From: Ypsolopha sequella
Taxonomy: Eukaryota > Arthropoda > Insecta > Lepidoptera > Ypsolophidae
Assembly (NCBI GenBank): GCA_934047225.1
Contig: OW203993.1
Coordinates: 30,146,069-30,210,068 of the forward strand
DNA length: 64,000 bases
Reading direction: 5' to 3'
The notes under the pieces are model-generated. The model was not told the origin of the DNA. It made no database searches and saw nothing but the letters and a program-made list of their open reading frames with translations. Made by a program: the position numbers and the translations under genes. Shown here in pieces: positions 33,545 to 43,540 of the stretch; the first letter of the stretch is position 1; each line of letters opens with the position of its first letter.

Positions 33545-36500
33545 TCAGGACGTTGATGGTGTGTGCTCTATTGGAGAGAAGCGACCAGGTATATACCTGT
33601 ATCGCGTGTCAAGTTGTCTGAGGTAGAGGCGTCGTTGACGCAAAGCGTTTGCTGAAAGCTTAGTGGTTGTAGTGACCGGGGCGGAGGGCCTCGTGTCTAA
33701 TGGGGATGAAATGGTGTTTGAAGTGTTACGTCTCCTACGTCGGGGACGGTGAATGAAAACAGGGGCAGTCGCTGAGGTATTATCGTCGGGGTTGTTGGGG
33801 GGGTCGGATGCTATAATCCGGGCTGTAATGTCGTCGTCAGGATCTAATAATACGTGACGCGGGCGTCGTTTGCAATATTTGAATGAAGGATCCGCCACAT
33901 ACTCTGAAGCTCTCCTAATCAGTGGATTCCTATGGTTTGATGAGGTATCGAAGAATTTCCTAGATGCCTCCCTCATATAGTGACGAACAGTAGGGACACG
34001 AAGGTCCTTGTGAAGATTATAGTTGCGGACGAACCACGGAGCACCTGTAGCCCTACGCAAAAACCTATTTTGAATAACCTGTAGTTTGTTAATATGATAT
34101 TTGGAAGCGTGGGCAAATGCCACACTAGCATAAGTGAAGACTGGTCTGATGCAAGTGAGATATAGCCTTATTTTGCTGCGAAGGGACAATTTACTTCGAG
34201 CATTTACTAGTGGGAATAGCCTACTCAAGAAGAAGGCTGCTCGGTCTCTGACAATTTTGATGTGAGGGCCAAAGGTGAGCCGACTATCAAGTGTTACCCC
34301 TAAGTATTTGGCTTGTTTGGACCATGGAACTGGCCGGCCAAAGAGCGAGAGACTTGGTAGTGAATTATTACCACCAAGCCACCGTTTGAAATATATCGCT
34401 TGACTTTTCTCAGGATTGACCTCTATCCTCCATTTCCTAAACCAATCACCTAGTTTGGATGCTGCGCTCTGCATGCGGGACCCTATGATCTTCATACTAT
34501 TGCTCCTCAAGTAGAGAGCTGTGTCATCTGCGAAAAGGGCAAGTCGAACGAATTTATCACGAGGAATGTCACTCGTGTATAACGAAAATAGCAACGGAGA
34601 CAAGACTGACCCCTGCGGGACTCCTGCATGTATCGGATGCGACGTAGAGTGGACTCCTTCGACACGATACCTAAATTTACGATTCGAAAGGAAGTCACGA
34701 ACAGTTAAGACTAGCCTATCAGGAAAGCCGAGGCTGAAAAGTTTGTATGTCAGTCCGTTGTGCCAGACTTTGTCAAATGCTTTAGCGACGTCGAAGAATA
34801 GCGCTGCCGTACCCGCCTGCTTGCGGCGAGTGAAGCCAGAAAGGACGTATTCTGTGATGCGATGGACCTGTTGAACGCAAGAGTGACCTAAGCGAAAGCC
34901 AAACTGCTCGTCAGGGAGCAGGCCTTTCGCTTCTGCAAAGTTTCTAAGACGTGAGTTGAGAACTCGCTCGTACAATTTGCCTAGCGATTTGAGAAGGCTG
35001 ATAGGCCTATAGCTGGAGGGATTTGATCTTTCCTTCCCTGGCTTATGAAAACCTATAACATCGGCTTCTTTCCAAGCGTCCGGGAAGACACAGTTGGCGA
35101 TGGCCGAGTTGAAAATGGTGATGAGAATCATGAGTAGTGGTTGAGACAAGTTTTTCAGAACCCTATTAGAAATGCCATCGGAGCCCGGCGCTTTCTTAGA
35201 GTGCAAATCCTTAATCAAATGAGAAACTTCAGACATTGTGACGGCATCTATTGAGTCTATCGGTTCTAAAGAGATCCTACGTTCTACTTCCCTGTCCACA
35301 GACGCCAAGTGGTCAGGGTCGACAGGTTCAAGGGACGGCGAGCACTGCTTCTCGAGGCTTTCCGCTAGACATTCAGCTTTGTCCATGTCTTCAAAGGCAG
35401 GTGGTTGACCGGGTCGAACCAGAGCTGGCATGTCAACTACTGTGTCTGTTTTGAGTTTCCTGGCTAATTTCCAGTACGCCTGGTGGTGTGGCGTGATATT
35501 GTCAAGTAAGTCGTCCCATCGTTGAGACCGGAGCTCCGCCATGCTAGTCTTTACCTCCCTTTGTAAAGCACGTAGACGGACCCTGTTCTCATCGGTGGGG
35601 CAATAGTCATGCGCGCGTGTAGCGGCGTTTTTACATCGAATAAGTTCCTTTATGTCGTCAGGTAGTTGAAAACGTTTGTCATCTACCGCGGGAACTTGTC
35701 GAGAGCAGTCGTTTATGACGGTCTGGATGTGACTTGTGAAAGCGTCAATAGCCAAGTCTATGTCCTCTCTACATGAGATGTCAGTTGGTATTCGATTTAG
35801 GTCAGGTGAGGAGGTCACCGTCTTGAATCTGTTATGCAGCTTATTCCAGTCAGTAATGGTCTTTGTCTGAGGTGGGGCGACACAGTGGTCTCCTAGTTGT
35901 GTTATTACAGGTCTGTGGTCGGATATTAGCTCATGATGAACTTCTATGCTCCGTAGTGGGAGTAATATATTCTTTAGAATCATCATGTCTAGTATGTCTC
36001 CCAAAGAGTTGGGAATATTCTTTGGGAAATGAGTCGGTGTCATTGGAGCTATGATGTCAAACTGAAGTTTATTCATCATTTTCTCTAGTCGTCTGCCGTT
36101 GGGATTGTTAGTTTTACAATTCCAACTTTCATGTTTGCTATTGAAGTCTCCTGCCAAAATAACGGCATTACCCAGATTGAGTAGGGTGGAGATGTCACTT
36201 TCTTCAATTTCTCTGTGAATTTGAGATTGAGCGTTATTCTGAGAATGTCTTTGATAGCACGAGGCAATCGTTATAGTCTGGTGTCCAGTCATGGCAATCT
36301 GACAAACGCTCGCTTCGATATTCTCGAGGGGCGGCGTGTCAATAGGCGTTACATGAAGGGACCTGTGGTGATAGATCACCGTACCCCCCAGTGCTGCGTC
36401 TAGTCTGTCGTTTCTAATAATTTTATAATTCCTTATGTTCGGGTTCCGATCTTTAGGTTTTAAGAAGGTTTCTTGTACCAACATAATATCAACTTGATGG

Positions 36501-36607
36501 TGAACCAAAAAATCACAGATCAGGTCCCTTTGTTGTTTAAGGTTATCCGCGTTGAAAAACGCGAGAGTCAGTGCTCGTGGTTTTTTCCTTCCTGTTGTGC
36601 TACTCAT
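33545..36607 (-). CDS. LINE ORF2: endonuclease and reverse transcriptase
   Basis: 1020 residues, no stop or frameshift. The N-terminal third is an APE-type endonuclease: LVQETFLKPKD near 40, ILAGDFNSKHESWNC near 150 and ISDHRPV near 230, which nicks the target to prime reverse transcription. RT follows: SYRPISLLKSLGKLYERVLN, FFDVAKAFDKVWH, GVPQGSVLSPLLFSLY and the catalytic FADD near 692. No RNase H domain is present. This combination and the ORF1 partner place it in the Jockey clade. The start ATG overlaps the end of ORF1 by 8 nt (ATGAGTAG), so translation may depend on re-initiation after ORF1. Confidence 0.95.
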   Translation of the reverse strand: MSSTTGRKKPRALTLAFFNADNLKQQRDLICDFLVHHQVDIMLVQETFLKPKDRNPNIRNYKIIRNDRLDAALGGTVIYHHRSLHVTPIDTPPLENIEASVCQIAMTGHQTITIASCYQRHSQNNAQSQIHREIEESDISTLLNLGNAVILAGDFNSKHESWNCKTNNPNGRRLEKMMNKLQFDIIAPMTPTHFPKNIPNSLGDILDMMILKNILLPLRSIEVHHELISDHRPVITQLGDHCVAPPQTKTITDWNKLHNRFKTVTSSPDLNRIPTDISCREDIDLAIDAFTSHIQTVINDCSRQVPAVDDKRFQLPDDIKELIRCKNAATRAHDYCPTDENRVRLRALQREVKTSMAELRSQRWDDLLDNITPHHQAYWKLARKLKTDTVVDMPALVRPGQPPAFEDMDKAECLAESLEKQCSPSLEPVDPDHLASVDREVERRISLEPIDSIDAVTMSEVSHLIKDLHSKKAPGSDGISNRVLKNLSQPLLMILITIFNSAIANCVFPDAWKEADVIGFHKPGKERSNPSSYRPISLLKSLGKLYERVLNSRLRNFAEAKGLLPDEQFGFRLGHSCVQQVHRITEYVLSGFTRRKQAGTAALFFDVAKAFDKVWHNGLTYKLFSLGFPDRLVLTVRDFLSNRKFRYRVEGVHSTSHPIHAGVPQGSVLSPLLFSLYTSDIPRDKFVRLALFADDTALYLRSNSMKIIGSRMQSAASKLGDWFRKWRIEVNPEKSQAIYFKRWLGGNNSLPSLSLFGRPVPWSKQAKYLGVTLDSRLTFGPHIKIVRDRAAFFLSRLFPLVNARSKLSLRSKIRLYLTCIRPVFTYASVAFAHASKYHINKLQVIQNRFLRRATGAPWFVRNYNLHKDLRVPTVRHYMREASRKFFDTSSNHRNPLIRRASEYVADPSFKYCKRRPRHVLLDPDDDITARIIASDPPNNPDDNTSATAPVFIHRPRRRRRNTSNTISSPLDTRPSAPVTTTTKLSANALRQRRLYLRQLDTRYRYIPGRFSPIEHTPSTS

Positions 36608-38246
36608 GATTGGTCCTATTTGTGTTTTTGTGGCCTAGAGCCAACCTGATTTTATTAACCATGGGTCTGTGTTCCGATTCAGCGCGGAAGATCGCGGCTA
36701 CGTCCCCGATTTGAGACGCTTCGTCTAGCTTTTTGATGTATAAGTCTATCTCATTGGGATCTAGCTCACCCAGAACTAGTAGCAGGTTGCTAACGCGGCC
36801 TAGTGAGTCTAATGTCGGTGCGGATTTAGCTGTAGGAGCCGGGACTCTAAGAGCTGGAGTGACTTTAGGCCGAGAAGGTGCGGCTGCTATAGGAGCAGGC
36901 GTCGGTCCCCAATTTGGAGTGTCACGTGATGGTGACCCATGGCTGGACTGAGCCTTTGGAGTCGGTAGAGTGGGCCACTGGGTCGGTGTGGTTTGTTTGT
37001 TTGGTCCCTGTGCGGCTGAGGGCCTAAGGGGGATTGGACGACGCAGAGCCGCGGCTTGCTTAACGCGCGGGCGGCCCGGGCAGCCACCATAGCTGGCAGT
37101 GTGCCCGAGTTTATTGCACGTCACGCAGCCCGGCGGCTCAGTGCAATCCTTAGGATCTTTAGGCCTAGGACAATCGTCGGTGAGGTGATTATCTAGGCAT
37201 TTGACGCAACGGGGGTCTCTGTGGCAGTTATTTCTAGTATGCCCATACAGCTGACATCTGAAGCATTGAAGGGGCTGGTTTTTCTTACGGGGGGCTTCGA
37301 TCTTAAGCCCAGATAGCCGACAAACAGAGGAAAGGTTGAAAACCTTTTTCCCCTCGGCCGATTGCTCTAAAGTAACAAGGACCATGTCATATGGTACCTT
37401 GGACTTCCCGTTATGCATCCTATGAACTGAAAGAACAGGGAGGGACTGAGACTTAAGGTCTTTAAGCACGTCAGCTGTATCGATTTCTTTGGGTATGCCC
37501 CGAATAACTGCCCTAAGCTTCCGGTCCTCGGGCAGAGTCCAGTGATGAAATTTAATACCCCGGGAGTCCATAAATTTTGTTATAGCCCTATGGTCATCTG
37601 ACGTAGGAACCTGAACTAAAATACCGTGTTTCGTATTTTTTGCACTCGTGAAGTTAATCTTCCTGTCGGTCAGTGCGTTAGTCATTTGATTCCAATGATC
37701 TTTATTTGCAATGCATAGTTTGGGAGGTTTAATTCGAGGTCCCTGAGAGGGCTTGTCCTGTTTTATGACAGGCTCTTTAACATGATTATTATTTTGACTG
37801 TTTACGACAGTCGATTTTGCCGAGGAGCCAGAGTGGACTTCTGCGGAGACTACAGAGACTTTTTGGGTCTTGGCAGCCGGTTGCCTTTTAGTGCGATTTT
37901 TCCTCTTTTTCCCGACAGTAGAAAAACCGTCATCGGAAGAGGCAAAATCGGATTGACCTTCACTGGAGCTATGCTCCGCAAGCAGATTGAACGGGTTTTG
38001 GGGGTCTGAATATTCATTTATTTCCATATCATCATGTTCCGGGTTCACGCGTAAGTCATCGAGGGGGATAATGGCCGGTGGAGCGGAGGTCTTCGGTGGT
38101 GCGGAGTCGTCGGGATTGGCTGGTGAGGCCGGAGAGAAGAGGTCTTGGGTTAGGGAATTGGATCGGATGGTATCGAGGTAGGAATCAACATCCAGAGGAT
38201 GTTTCTTCATAAGGAAGGCAAGGAGGCCGGCGTTATTAAGATCCAT
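36600..38246 (-). CDS. LINE ORF1: gag-like RNA-binding protein
   Basis: 548 residues. The N-terminal 150 residues are Ser/Asp/Pro-rich. Residues about 175-290 match the PRE_C2HC region found in Jockey gags (KHGILVQVPTSDDHRAITKF). Three CCHC knuckles follow at about 327-387: CFRCQLYGHTRNNC, CVKCLDNHLTDDC and CVTCNKLGHTASYGGC. The C-terminus is Pro-rich. Such proteins package element RNA and direct it to the nucleus. Intact and immediately upstream of ORF2. Confidence 0.93.
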   Translation of the reverse strand: MDLNNAGLLAFLMKKHPLDVDSYLDTIRSNSLTQDLFSPASPANPDDSAPPKTSAPPAIIPLDDLRVNPEHDDMEINEYSDPQNPFNLLAEHSSSEGQSDFASSDDGFSTVGKKRKNRTKRQPAAKTQKVSVVSAEVHSGSSAKSTVVNSQNNNHVKEPVIKQDKPSQGPRIKPPKLCIANKDHWNQMTNALTDRKINFTSAKNTKHGILVQVPTSDDHRAITKFMDSRGIKFHHWTLPEDRKLRAVIRGIPKEIDTADVLKDLKSQSLPVLSVHRMHNGKSKVPYDMVLVTLEQSAEGKKVFNLSSVCRLSGLKIEAPRKKNQPLQCFRCQLYGHTRNNCHRDPRCVKCLDNHLTDDCPRPKDPKDCTEPPGCVTCNKLGHTASYGGCPGRPRVKQAAALRRPIPLRPSAAQGPNKQTTPTQWPTLPTPKAQSSHGSPSRDTPNWGPTPAPIAAAPSRPKVTPALRVPAPTAKSAPTLDSLGRVSNLLLVLGELDPNEIDLYIKKLDEASQIGDVAAIFRAESEHRPMVNKIRLALGHKNTNRTNHE

Positions 38247-38807
38247 CCTTGCTGTGAAGCAGCTAGGATGGGGGGCAAAACAGAAGAACTACAGACTCCC
38301 TACCACAGACGGTAGGGAGGTGAGTGCCTATGTGTGTGAGTACCTATCAGTAAGTCACTCGCTCACCTTACAAAAGTCCAAATTGTCCAAAGTCCAAGTC
38401 CTTTTTTAGCACTGAAATCCTTTTGCACTTCACTGACACTGTTTTGAGTCACTGCACTGGAACTGTTTTGAGTCACTGCACTGGAACTGTCTCAGAGTTC
38501 AGAAGTCCGTTAGGAGGGTAGCCGGAGGAAGGCTACCGACCGTCACTTTGGCGCGCGAATACGAGTCCCGTATTCGCGATGGTGCTGGGGGAGCGCAGGG
38601 GTTGCGCCCCCGAGCGTCGGCGGAGGGAGGCCGAGCAGCGACCGAGCGGGGCGGCGGCTGGCAGCAGACTGACGAGGAGGCGGCGGTGGCGGCAGCAGCT
38701 GCGGGGCAGCTGCGCGCACATTGACGCGAGAGCGAGAGCACGGCAGCGGGACTGCGGTGAGGGCACGACCGTTCAGCGCGGGAGCGCAGAGCAGACTGTG
38801 GTGTGGT
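38247..38807 (-). promoter_or_regulatory. LINE 5' untranslated / internal promoter region
   Basis: GC-rich leader of the LINE. A 25-bp step containing GAGTCACTGCACTGGAACTG is tandemly repeated near 38434-38490. Jockey elements use internal promoters here; no specific initiator was identified. Confidence 0.55.
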
Positions 38808-39034
38808 GAGGACGCGCGGGCGCGAGAGCTCGTTTATATATCAATTCGAACCGGCATTCGGCTCACCTCGGATGCAGATCGGTTTTCGGCACTTCGACAT
38901 CTTTCATCTCTGTTCATCTATCGTCATCCTTGTCATAATATTTAATATATAAGCTAGAACTTTTAATAAAATTCATTCCATTCCATTCTCAACACTGAGT
39001 TTACTTCCTGATCCTGAACACAGTTCCTCCAAAG

Positions 39035-39051
39035 TGGTGACCCCGAAACAA
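39035..39051 (+). promoter_or_regulatory. Gypsy primer-binding site (tRNA-Trp type)
   Basis: TGGTGACCCCGAAACAA follows the 5' LTR after one base. The first 12 bases equal the tRNA-Trp complement used by CsRn1-type elements. The TRIM at 46757 has the same 12 bases. Confidence 0.8.
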
Positions 39052-39086
39052 GAACACCCAGAAGCTCTTTCCGGTTCTCAGTCAAC

Positions 39087-39947
39087 ATGACGAACGAAAA
39101 CAAATCCGCTGTTGAACCAGAAGTTGAAGCCAAAGCAGCAGAAATAGCGAACATCTCGCTTTCCTTGAGAATTCCCCCATTCTGGCGTGATCGCCCACGC
39201 TTATGGTTCATCACATTCGAAGCAGCCACCAGCGATTTAAAAAGAGGACAACAAAGACTCGCCCAGATGGTAGTGGCGCAATTGGAGAGACAGGACATCG
39301 ACCAGATCACCGATCTCCTATACAACCCGCCTGAAGTAGACTTTTATAAGGCTATCAAAGAACGTCTAATCACCATGTATGAAGAATCAGACAACACTGA
39401 ATTGCAGAAACTTTTGTCGGAGATGGAGCTCGGTGGACAAAAGCCGAGTCAACTGCTCAGGCGTATGCAGAGCCTAGCCAAAGACAAGTTCCCTGACAAA
39501 ACCCTACGTATGATGTGGGCAAACCTATTACCACAACACATCCGATCAGTACTAGCCATTAGTGAGACATTCAAGTCCAAGGCTGCACTCGATGAATTAG
39601 CTCTCCTCGCAGACAAGATGATGGAAAACGCGCACCAAGTCTCCGTAGTCTCGCCGGCACCAGGACCATCACATCAATCAGACACACAGTTCCTGGTCAA
39701 CGAATTAAGGAAGCTATCACTAGAAATAGCAGAGCTGAAGAAAAGATCATACTATAATGAGAATAACCAAGGTTACCGCCGCCAGCGCTATCAATCGCAT
39801 TCAAGAAATACTTCAAGAAACTCTTCTTGTTCCCGCACCCGCTCTGACTCACCAACAACAGTTTGCTATTACCATCGACGTTTCGGAGCAAGCGCAAGAC
39901 GCTGCACGACCCCGTGTACATTCGTCAAGAATGAAACGGAAAACTAG
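39087..39947 (+). CDS. Gypsy (CsRn1-like) Gag
   Basis: 286 residues; ATG at 39087 is the first after the primer site. The N-terminal and middle parts are typical of this Gag type: SLRIPPFWRDRPRLWFITFE, then QHIRSVLAISETFKSKAALD. Near the end, CYYHRRFGASARRCTTPC gives C-x2-H-x9-C-x3-C, the unusual C-H-C-C knuckle of CsRn1 Gags instead of the common C-C-H-C. The pol frame is -1 relative to gag and remains open across the gag stop, so pol is probably reached by -1 frameshifting. The sequence before the stop (GGAAAAC) is a weak slippery-site candidate. Confidence 0.93.
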   Translation: MTNENKSAVEPEVEAKAAEIANISLSLRIPPFWRDRPRLWFITFEAATSDLKRGQQRLAQMVVAQLERQDIDQITDLLYNPPEVDFYKAIKERLITMYEESDNTELQKLLSEMELGGQKPSQLLRRMQSLAKDKFPDKTLRMMWANLLPQHIRSVLAISETFKSKAALDELALLADKMMENAHQVSVVSPAPGPSHQSDTQFLVNELRKLSLEIAELKKRSYYNENNQGYRRQRYQSHSRNTSRNSSCSRTRSDSPTTVCYYHRRFGASARRCTTPCTFVKNETEN

Positions 39948-40033
39948 ACAGAACACTGGCAGCAGCGGGTTCCGGTGTTCAAGACAGATCCTACCGCTTA
40001 TTCATCAAAGACAAGAAGACTAACCTATCCTTT

Positions 40034-43000
40034 TTGATCGATACTGGCGCCAACATATCCGTCATTCCGAGGAAACCCGGACAGAAACCAAAACCACTGT
40101 CATTCCAACTCTACGCCGCAAACAACACAGTCATCTCAACGTACGGAGAGAAAACATTAGAGCTAGACTTCAACTTACGGCGTCCGTACAAATGGAAATT
40201 CATCGTCGCCGATGTGTCAAAACCAATCCTTGGCGCAGATTTCCTCAACCATCACGCGCTGATTGTCGACATGAAAAATCGAAGACTAATCGACGGCCGT
40301 ACAAGCCTCGCAGTCAACGCACCAATTCAAGCTACAAACATGCCGACAATCCGCAGCATCGACTTTGACAAATCATTTCACGAAATACTGGCAGAGTACC
40401 CTGGCATCACACGACTAACCTCAATGAAGCTGAGCCCGTCACACAACGTCGAGCACTTTATTGAAACCACGGGGCAACCAGTACATTGCCGTGCTCGTCC
40501 AATACCTCCACATCGATACCAACAAGTTAAGAAGGAGTTTGAAAACATGATCCAGCAGGGCTTATGCCGTCCAAGCAAAAGCCCATGGTCATCACCTCTG
40601 CACGTCGTACCTAAAAAGAACGGCGATCTTCGAGTCTGCGGCGACTACAGAAAACTCAATTCTATCACCAAGGCCGACCGCTACCCAATACCACGCATCA
40701 AGGACTTCACTCACATGCTCTCAGGGATGACCATATTCTCCACCATTGACCTGAACAGAGCCTACCAGCAACTGATGATAAGAGAAGAAGATATAGAGAA
40801 GACTGCCATCATAACGCCGTTTGGCCTCTTCGAATTCCCGCGCATGTGCCCAGGCCTTAAGAATTGTGGTCAAACATTCCAAAGATTCATTCATGAAGTG
40901 CTGCGAGGGCTAGACTACGCTTTCCCATTTATCGACGACATACTCTGTGCTTCAGCTGACGAAGAGGAGCACCGACGTCACCTGCACACAATCCTAGGAA
41001 GACTCGAAAAATACGGCATCACCATCAATCCCGCTAAATGTGTCTTGGGGCAGCGAGAAGTCACGTTCCTCGGTCACATCATATCCAAAGACGGAATCAA
41101 ACCACCTGAAGAGAAAGTCCGAGCAATCACCGACTACCCAAAACCAACAACAATCGAAGAACTCCGACGTTTTCTCGGCGTGCTCAACTTTTACCGAGAC
41201 CATATTCCCAACGCCGCTACGATACAAGCACCGCTAAACAGTTATCTCCACCACGTAAAAAAAAGAGACAAAACAATAATAGAGTGGAACGACGAAGCTA
41301 CGCGTGCATTCGAGATCTGTAAAGAAAGCATAAAAAACGCAACTTTACTAGATCACCCAGACCATCGCGCACCAATCGCGCTATTCTGCGACGCATCGGA
41401 CTTAGCCGCCGGCGCCGCCCTACAACAATACATCAACGGGTCATGGAAACCCCTCGGATACTTTTCGAAGAAGTTCTCAGACACTCAACGCCGATACAGT
41501 ACATTCGACCGGGAGCTGCTTGCGATATACATGTCTGTAAAACATTTCCGCAAGATGTTCGAAGGAAGAGAACTTATCATATTCACAGACCACAAACCCC
41601 TCACATATGCAATAACGAAGCCACCATCGGATAACGACACGCCCCGGCGCACGCGACAACTACTATTCATCAGCGAGTTTACAACAGACTTACGACATGT
41701 CAGCGGAAAAAGCAACGTAGTCGCCGACGCACTTTCACGCATCGAAACAATATCCTGCCCAACAATCGATTACTCGAACATCGCAGAGGCGCAAGAAAGA
41801 GATAGCAACATTTCGAACCTACTGCAACAAAGTAACATATCACTCAAGAAAGTTACTATTCCAAATACAAACATCGACATCTACTGTGAAACATCTACGT
41901 CACACTTACGTCCGTACATACCCGAAGAATATCGTCGAATCGCATTTGACATCGTGCATAACATCAGCCACCCCGGCATACGAACATCACGCAAGCTCAT
42001 CTCGCAGAAATACTTCTGGCCTAATATGCAAGTCGACATCGGAAAATGGGCGAAAACATGCATAGATTGCCAGAGAAGCAAAATACATCGACACACAACA
42101 AGCAGAATTTCGTCATACCCGCCATCCGACCGATTCGAGCACATCCACGTCGACATAGTCGGACCTCTTCCCATAACGACTCACGGATATCGATATTTGG
42201 TCACGATTATCGACAGACGCACGAGTTGGCCCGAAGCAATACCTACGTGTGAAATAACAGCTGAAACGGTCGCAAGATGTATTTACGAAAATTGGATAAC
42301 CCGTTTTGGCTGCCCGCTTACACTAACGAGCGACCAAGGAAGACAGTTCGAGAGTAATTTATTCGCCAACCTGCTCAAGATATTGGGTGTTCAGAGGACG
42401 CGAAGTAGCCCTTTCCACCCGGAGTCAAATGGAAAAATTGAACGCTGGCACCGTACACTCAAATCAGCAATAAAGGCGAAAATCGCAGAGAAAACTACAT
42501 CGTGGCTCGAGGTGCTACCTACTGTTATGATGGGACTCCGCGCGGCACTACGCACCGAAAACGGCGTAAGCGCCGCCGAGCTTACATACGGATGCAATCT
42601 ACGGCTACCCGGCGATTTCTTCACTTCAAACAATGTATCGATACCGCCGTCGGAGGAATATACCTACGTCGAAAGAATACGTGAAGCGATCGAGTCCGTC
42701 AAACCTTGCGAAAAAACAACGAGCAACAAGAAAATCTTCGTACATCGAGACCTCCAAACATGCAGTCACGTCTTTGTCAGAGTCGACGCAGTTCGCAAGT
42801 CACTGCAACCCCCCTATACCGGGCCTTACCGAGTTGTAAAACGGACCGACAAAGTTCTCACATTACAATTACCTGGACGGCAAGCCAACATATCAATCGA
42901 CAGACTCAAGCCGGCGTACCTACTTACAGAAGATGAAACCTTACCTTCGGCGACGACTAATACTACCATACCTTCCCAGCAAATTACCAGCCAAGATCAC

Positions 43001-43111
43001 CAGGTTACCAAAACCAATACCGTTTTACCTGCCAGCAACGTGACAACGCGACCAGCCTTAACACATACACGCGCAGGCCGCGCCATCAAGAAGCCGGTAC
43101 GTTTCACTTGA
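40034..43111 (+). CDS. Gypsy (CsRn1-like) Pol polyprotein
   Basis: At least 1025 residues; the frame is open upstream to overlap the gag end, so 40034 (a TTG) is not the real start. Protease: FLIDTGANISVIP at the very start. RT: DLRVCGDYRKLN, and catalytic FIDD at 299-302. RNase H: ALFCDASDLAAGAAL near 450 and IIFTDHKPL. Integrase: zinc region near 640-680, then catalytic residues in HVDIVGP (~706), TSDQGRQFE (~766) and PESNGKIERW (~796). All parts are intact. In the RT, the usual FGLxNAxxTFQ reads PGLKNCGQTFQ, a slight departure. Ends with TGA just before the polypurine tract. Confidence 0.94.
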   Translation: MIDTGANISVIPRKPGQKPKPLSFQLYAANNTVISTYGEKTLELDFNLRRPYKWKFIVADVSKPILGADFLNHHALIVDMKNRRLIDGRTSLAVNAPIQATNMPTIRSIDFDKSFHEILAEYPGITRLTSMKLSPSHNVEHFIETTGQPVHCRARPIPPHRYQQVKKEFENMIQQGLCRPSKSPWSSPLHVVPKKNGDLRVCGDYRKLNSITKADRYPIPRIKDFTHMLSGMTIFSTIDLNRAYQQLMIREEDIEKTAIITPFGLFEFPRMCPGLKNCGQTFQRFIHEVLRGLDYAFPFIDDILCASADEEEHRRHLHTILGRLEKYGITINPAKCVLGQREVTFLGHIISKDGIKPPEEKVRAITDYPKPTTIEELRRFLGVLNFYRDHIPNAATIQAPLNSYLHHVKKRDKTIIEWNDEATRAFEICKESIKNATLLDHPDHRAPIALFCDASDLAAGAALQQYINGSWKPLGYFSKKFSDTQRRYSTFDRELLAIYMSVKHFRKMFEGRELIIFTDHKPLTYAITKPPSDNDTPRRTRQLLFISEFTTDLRHVSGKSNVVADALSRIETISCPTIDYSNIAEAQERDSNISNLLQQSNISLKKVTIPNTNIDIYCETSTSHLRPYIPEEYRRIAFDIVHNISHPGIRTSRKLISQKYFWPNMQVDIGKWAKTCIDCQRSKIHRHTTSRISSYPPSDRFEHIHVDIVGPLPITTHGYRYLVTIIDRRTSWPEAIPTCEITAETVARCIYENWITRFGCPLTLTSDQGRQFESNLFANLLKILGVQRTRSSPFHPESNGKIERWHRTLKSAIKAKIAEKTTSWLEVLPTVMMGLRAALRTENGVSAAELTYGCNLRLPGDFFTSNNVSIPPSEEYTYVERIREAIESVKPCEKTTSNKKIFVHRDLQTCSHVFVRVDAVRKSLQPPYTGPYRVVKRTDKVLTLQLPGRQANISIDRLKPAYLLTEDETLPSATTNTTIPSQQITSQDHQVTKTNTVLPASNVTTRPALTHTRAGRAIKKPVRFT

Positions 43112-43121
43112 AGGGGAGCAC
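43110..43121 (+). promoter_or_regulatory. Gypsy polypurine tract
   Basis: GAAGGGGAGCAC lies directly before the 3' LTR and would prime plus-strand synthesis. Confidence 0.75.
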
Positions 43122-43540
43122 TGTTACCACACGACCGTCTGAGAGAAACAGAGATGGTGGCTCTGATAAGAACCGTCATGGAGAAACGGAAGTTGGCTCT
43201 GAAAAGAGCCGTTCCACGCAGCCGGAGTTTGGAGGAGCGCACGACGACATTCCACGGCGAGAGCGGCGCGCGGACGGAGCGAAGTGTTGATCCATCGGCG
43301 GTCGACGCAGCTAAGAGGACGCGCGGGCGCGAGAGCTCGTTTATATATCAATTCGAACCGGCATTCGGCTCACCTCGGATGCAGATCGGTTTTCGGCACT
43401 TCGACATCTTTCATCTCTGTTCATCTATCGTCATCCTTGTCATAATATTTAATATATAAGCTAGAACTTTTAATAAAATTCATTCCATTCCATTCTCAAC
43501 ACTGAGTTTACTTCCTGATCCTGAACACAGTTCCTCCAAA
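43122..43540 (+). repeat. Gypsy 3' LTR, uninterrupted
   Basis: 419 bp. It shows the empty LINE target (AAGAGGACGCGCGGGCGCG) and so confirms the LINE boundaries in the 5' LTR. Confidence 0.95.

Larger units (their letters stand above)
33381..38807 (-). mobile_element. Full-length Jockey-clade LINE inserted in the Gypsy LTR
   Basis: A 5427-bp minus-strand LINE bounded by an 11-bp duplication, GAGGACGCGCG (33370-33380 and 38808-38818). A 29-base poly-T at 33381-33409 is its poly-A tail. It has a 560-bp GC-rich 5' region, two intact overlapping frames and a short 3' region. Because the host LTR is itself identical to its partner, this insertion must be extremely young. The structure suggests an element with all parts needed for movement. 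Confidence 0.95.
33177..39033 (+). repeat. Gypsy 5' LTR (split by LINE at 33381-38807)
   Basis: Left part 33177-33380, right part 38819-39033. By eye every base agrees with the 3' LTR. TTTATATATC near 38833 is a likely TATA element and TAATAAAATTC near 38967 a polyadenylation signal. Confidence 0.92.
33177..43540 (+). mobile_element. Ty3/Gypsy element, CsRn1-like, carrying a LINE in its 5' LTR
   Basis: LTRs begin TGTTACCACACGACCG and end TTCCTCCAAA; ACTC at 33173-33176 and 43541-43544 is the target duplication. Without the LINE the element is about 4.9 kb. It has a primer-binding site TGGTGACCCCGA matching tRNA-Trp, a gag with a C-H-C-C knuckle and an intact pol. These three traits together point to the CsRn1 lineage (which includes Kabuki of silkworm). 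The 5' and 3' LTR look identical, so the insertion is very recent. The 5' LTR is interrupted by 5.4 kb, so transcription from it may be impaired. Confidence 0.93.

Noticed and set aside
34521..34874. Plus-strand ORFs inside 33545-38246
   Set aside because: They are antisense shadows of the LINE ORF1 and ORF2.
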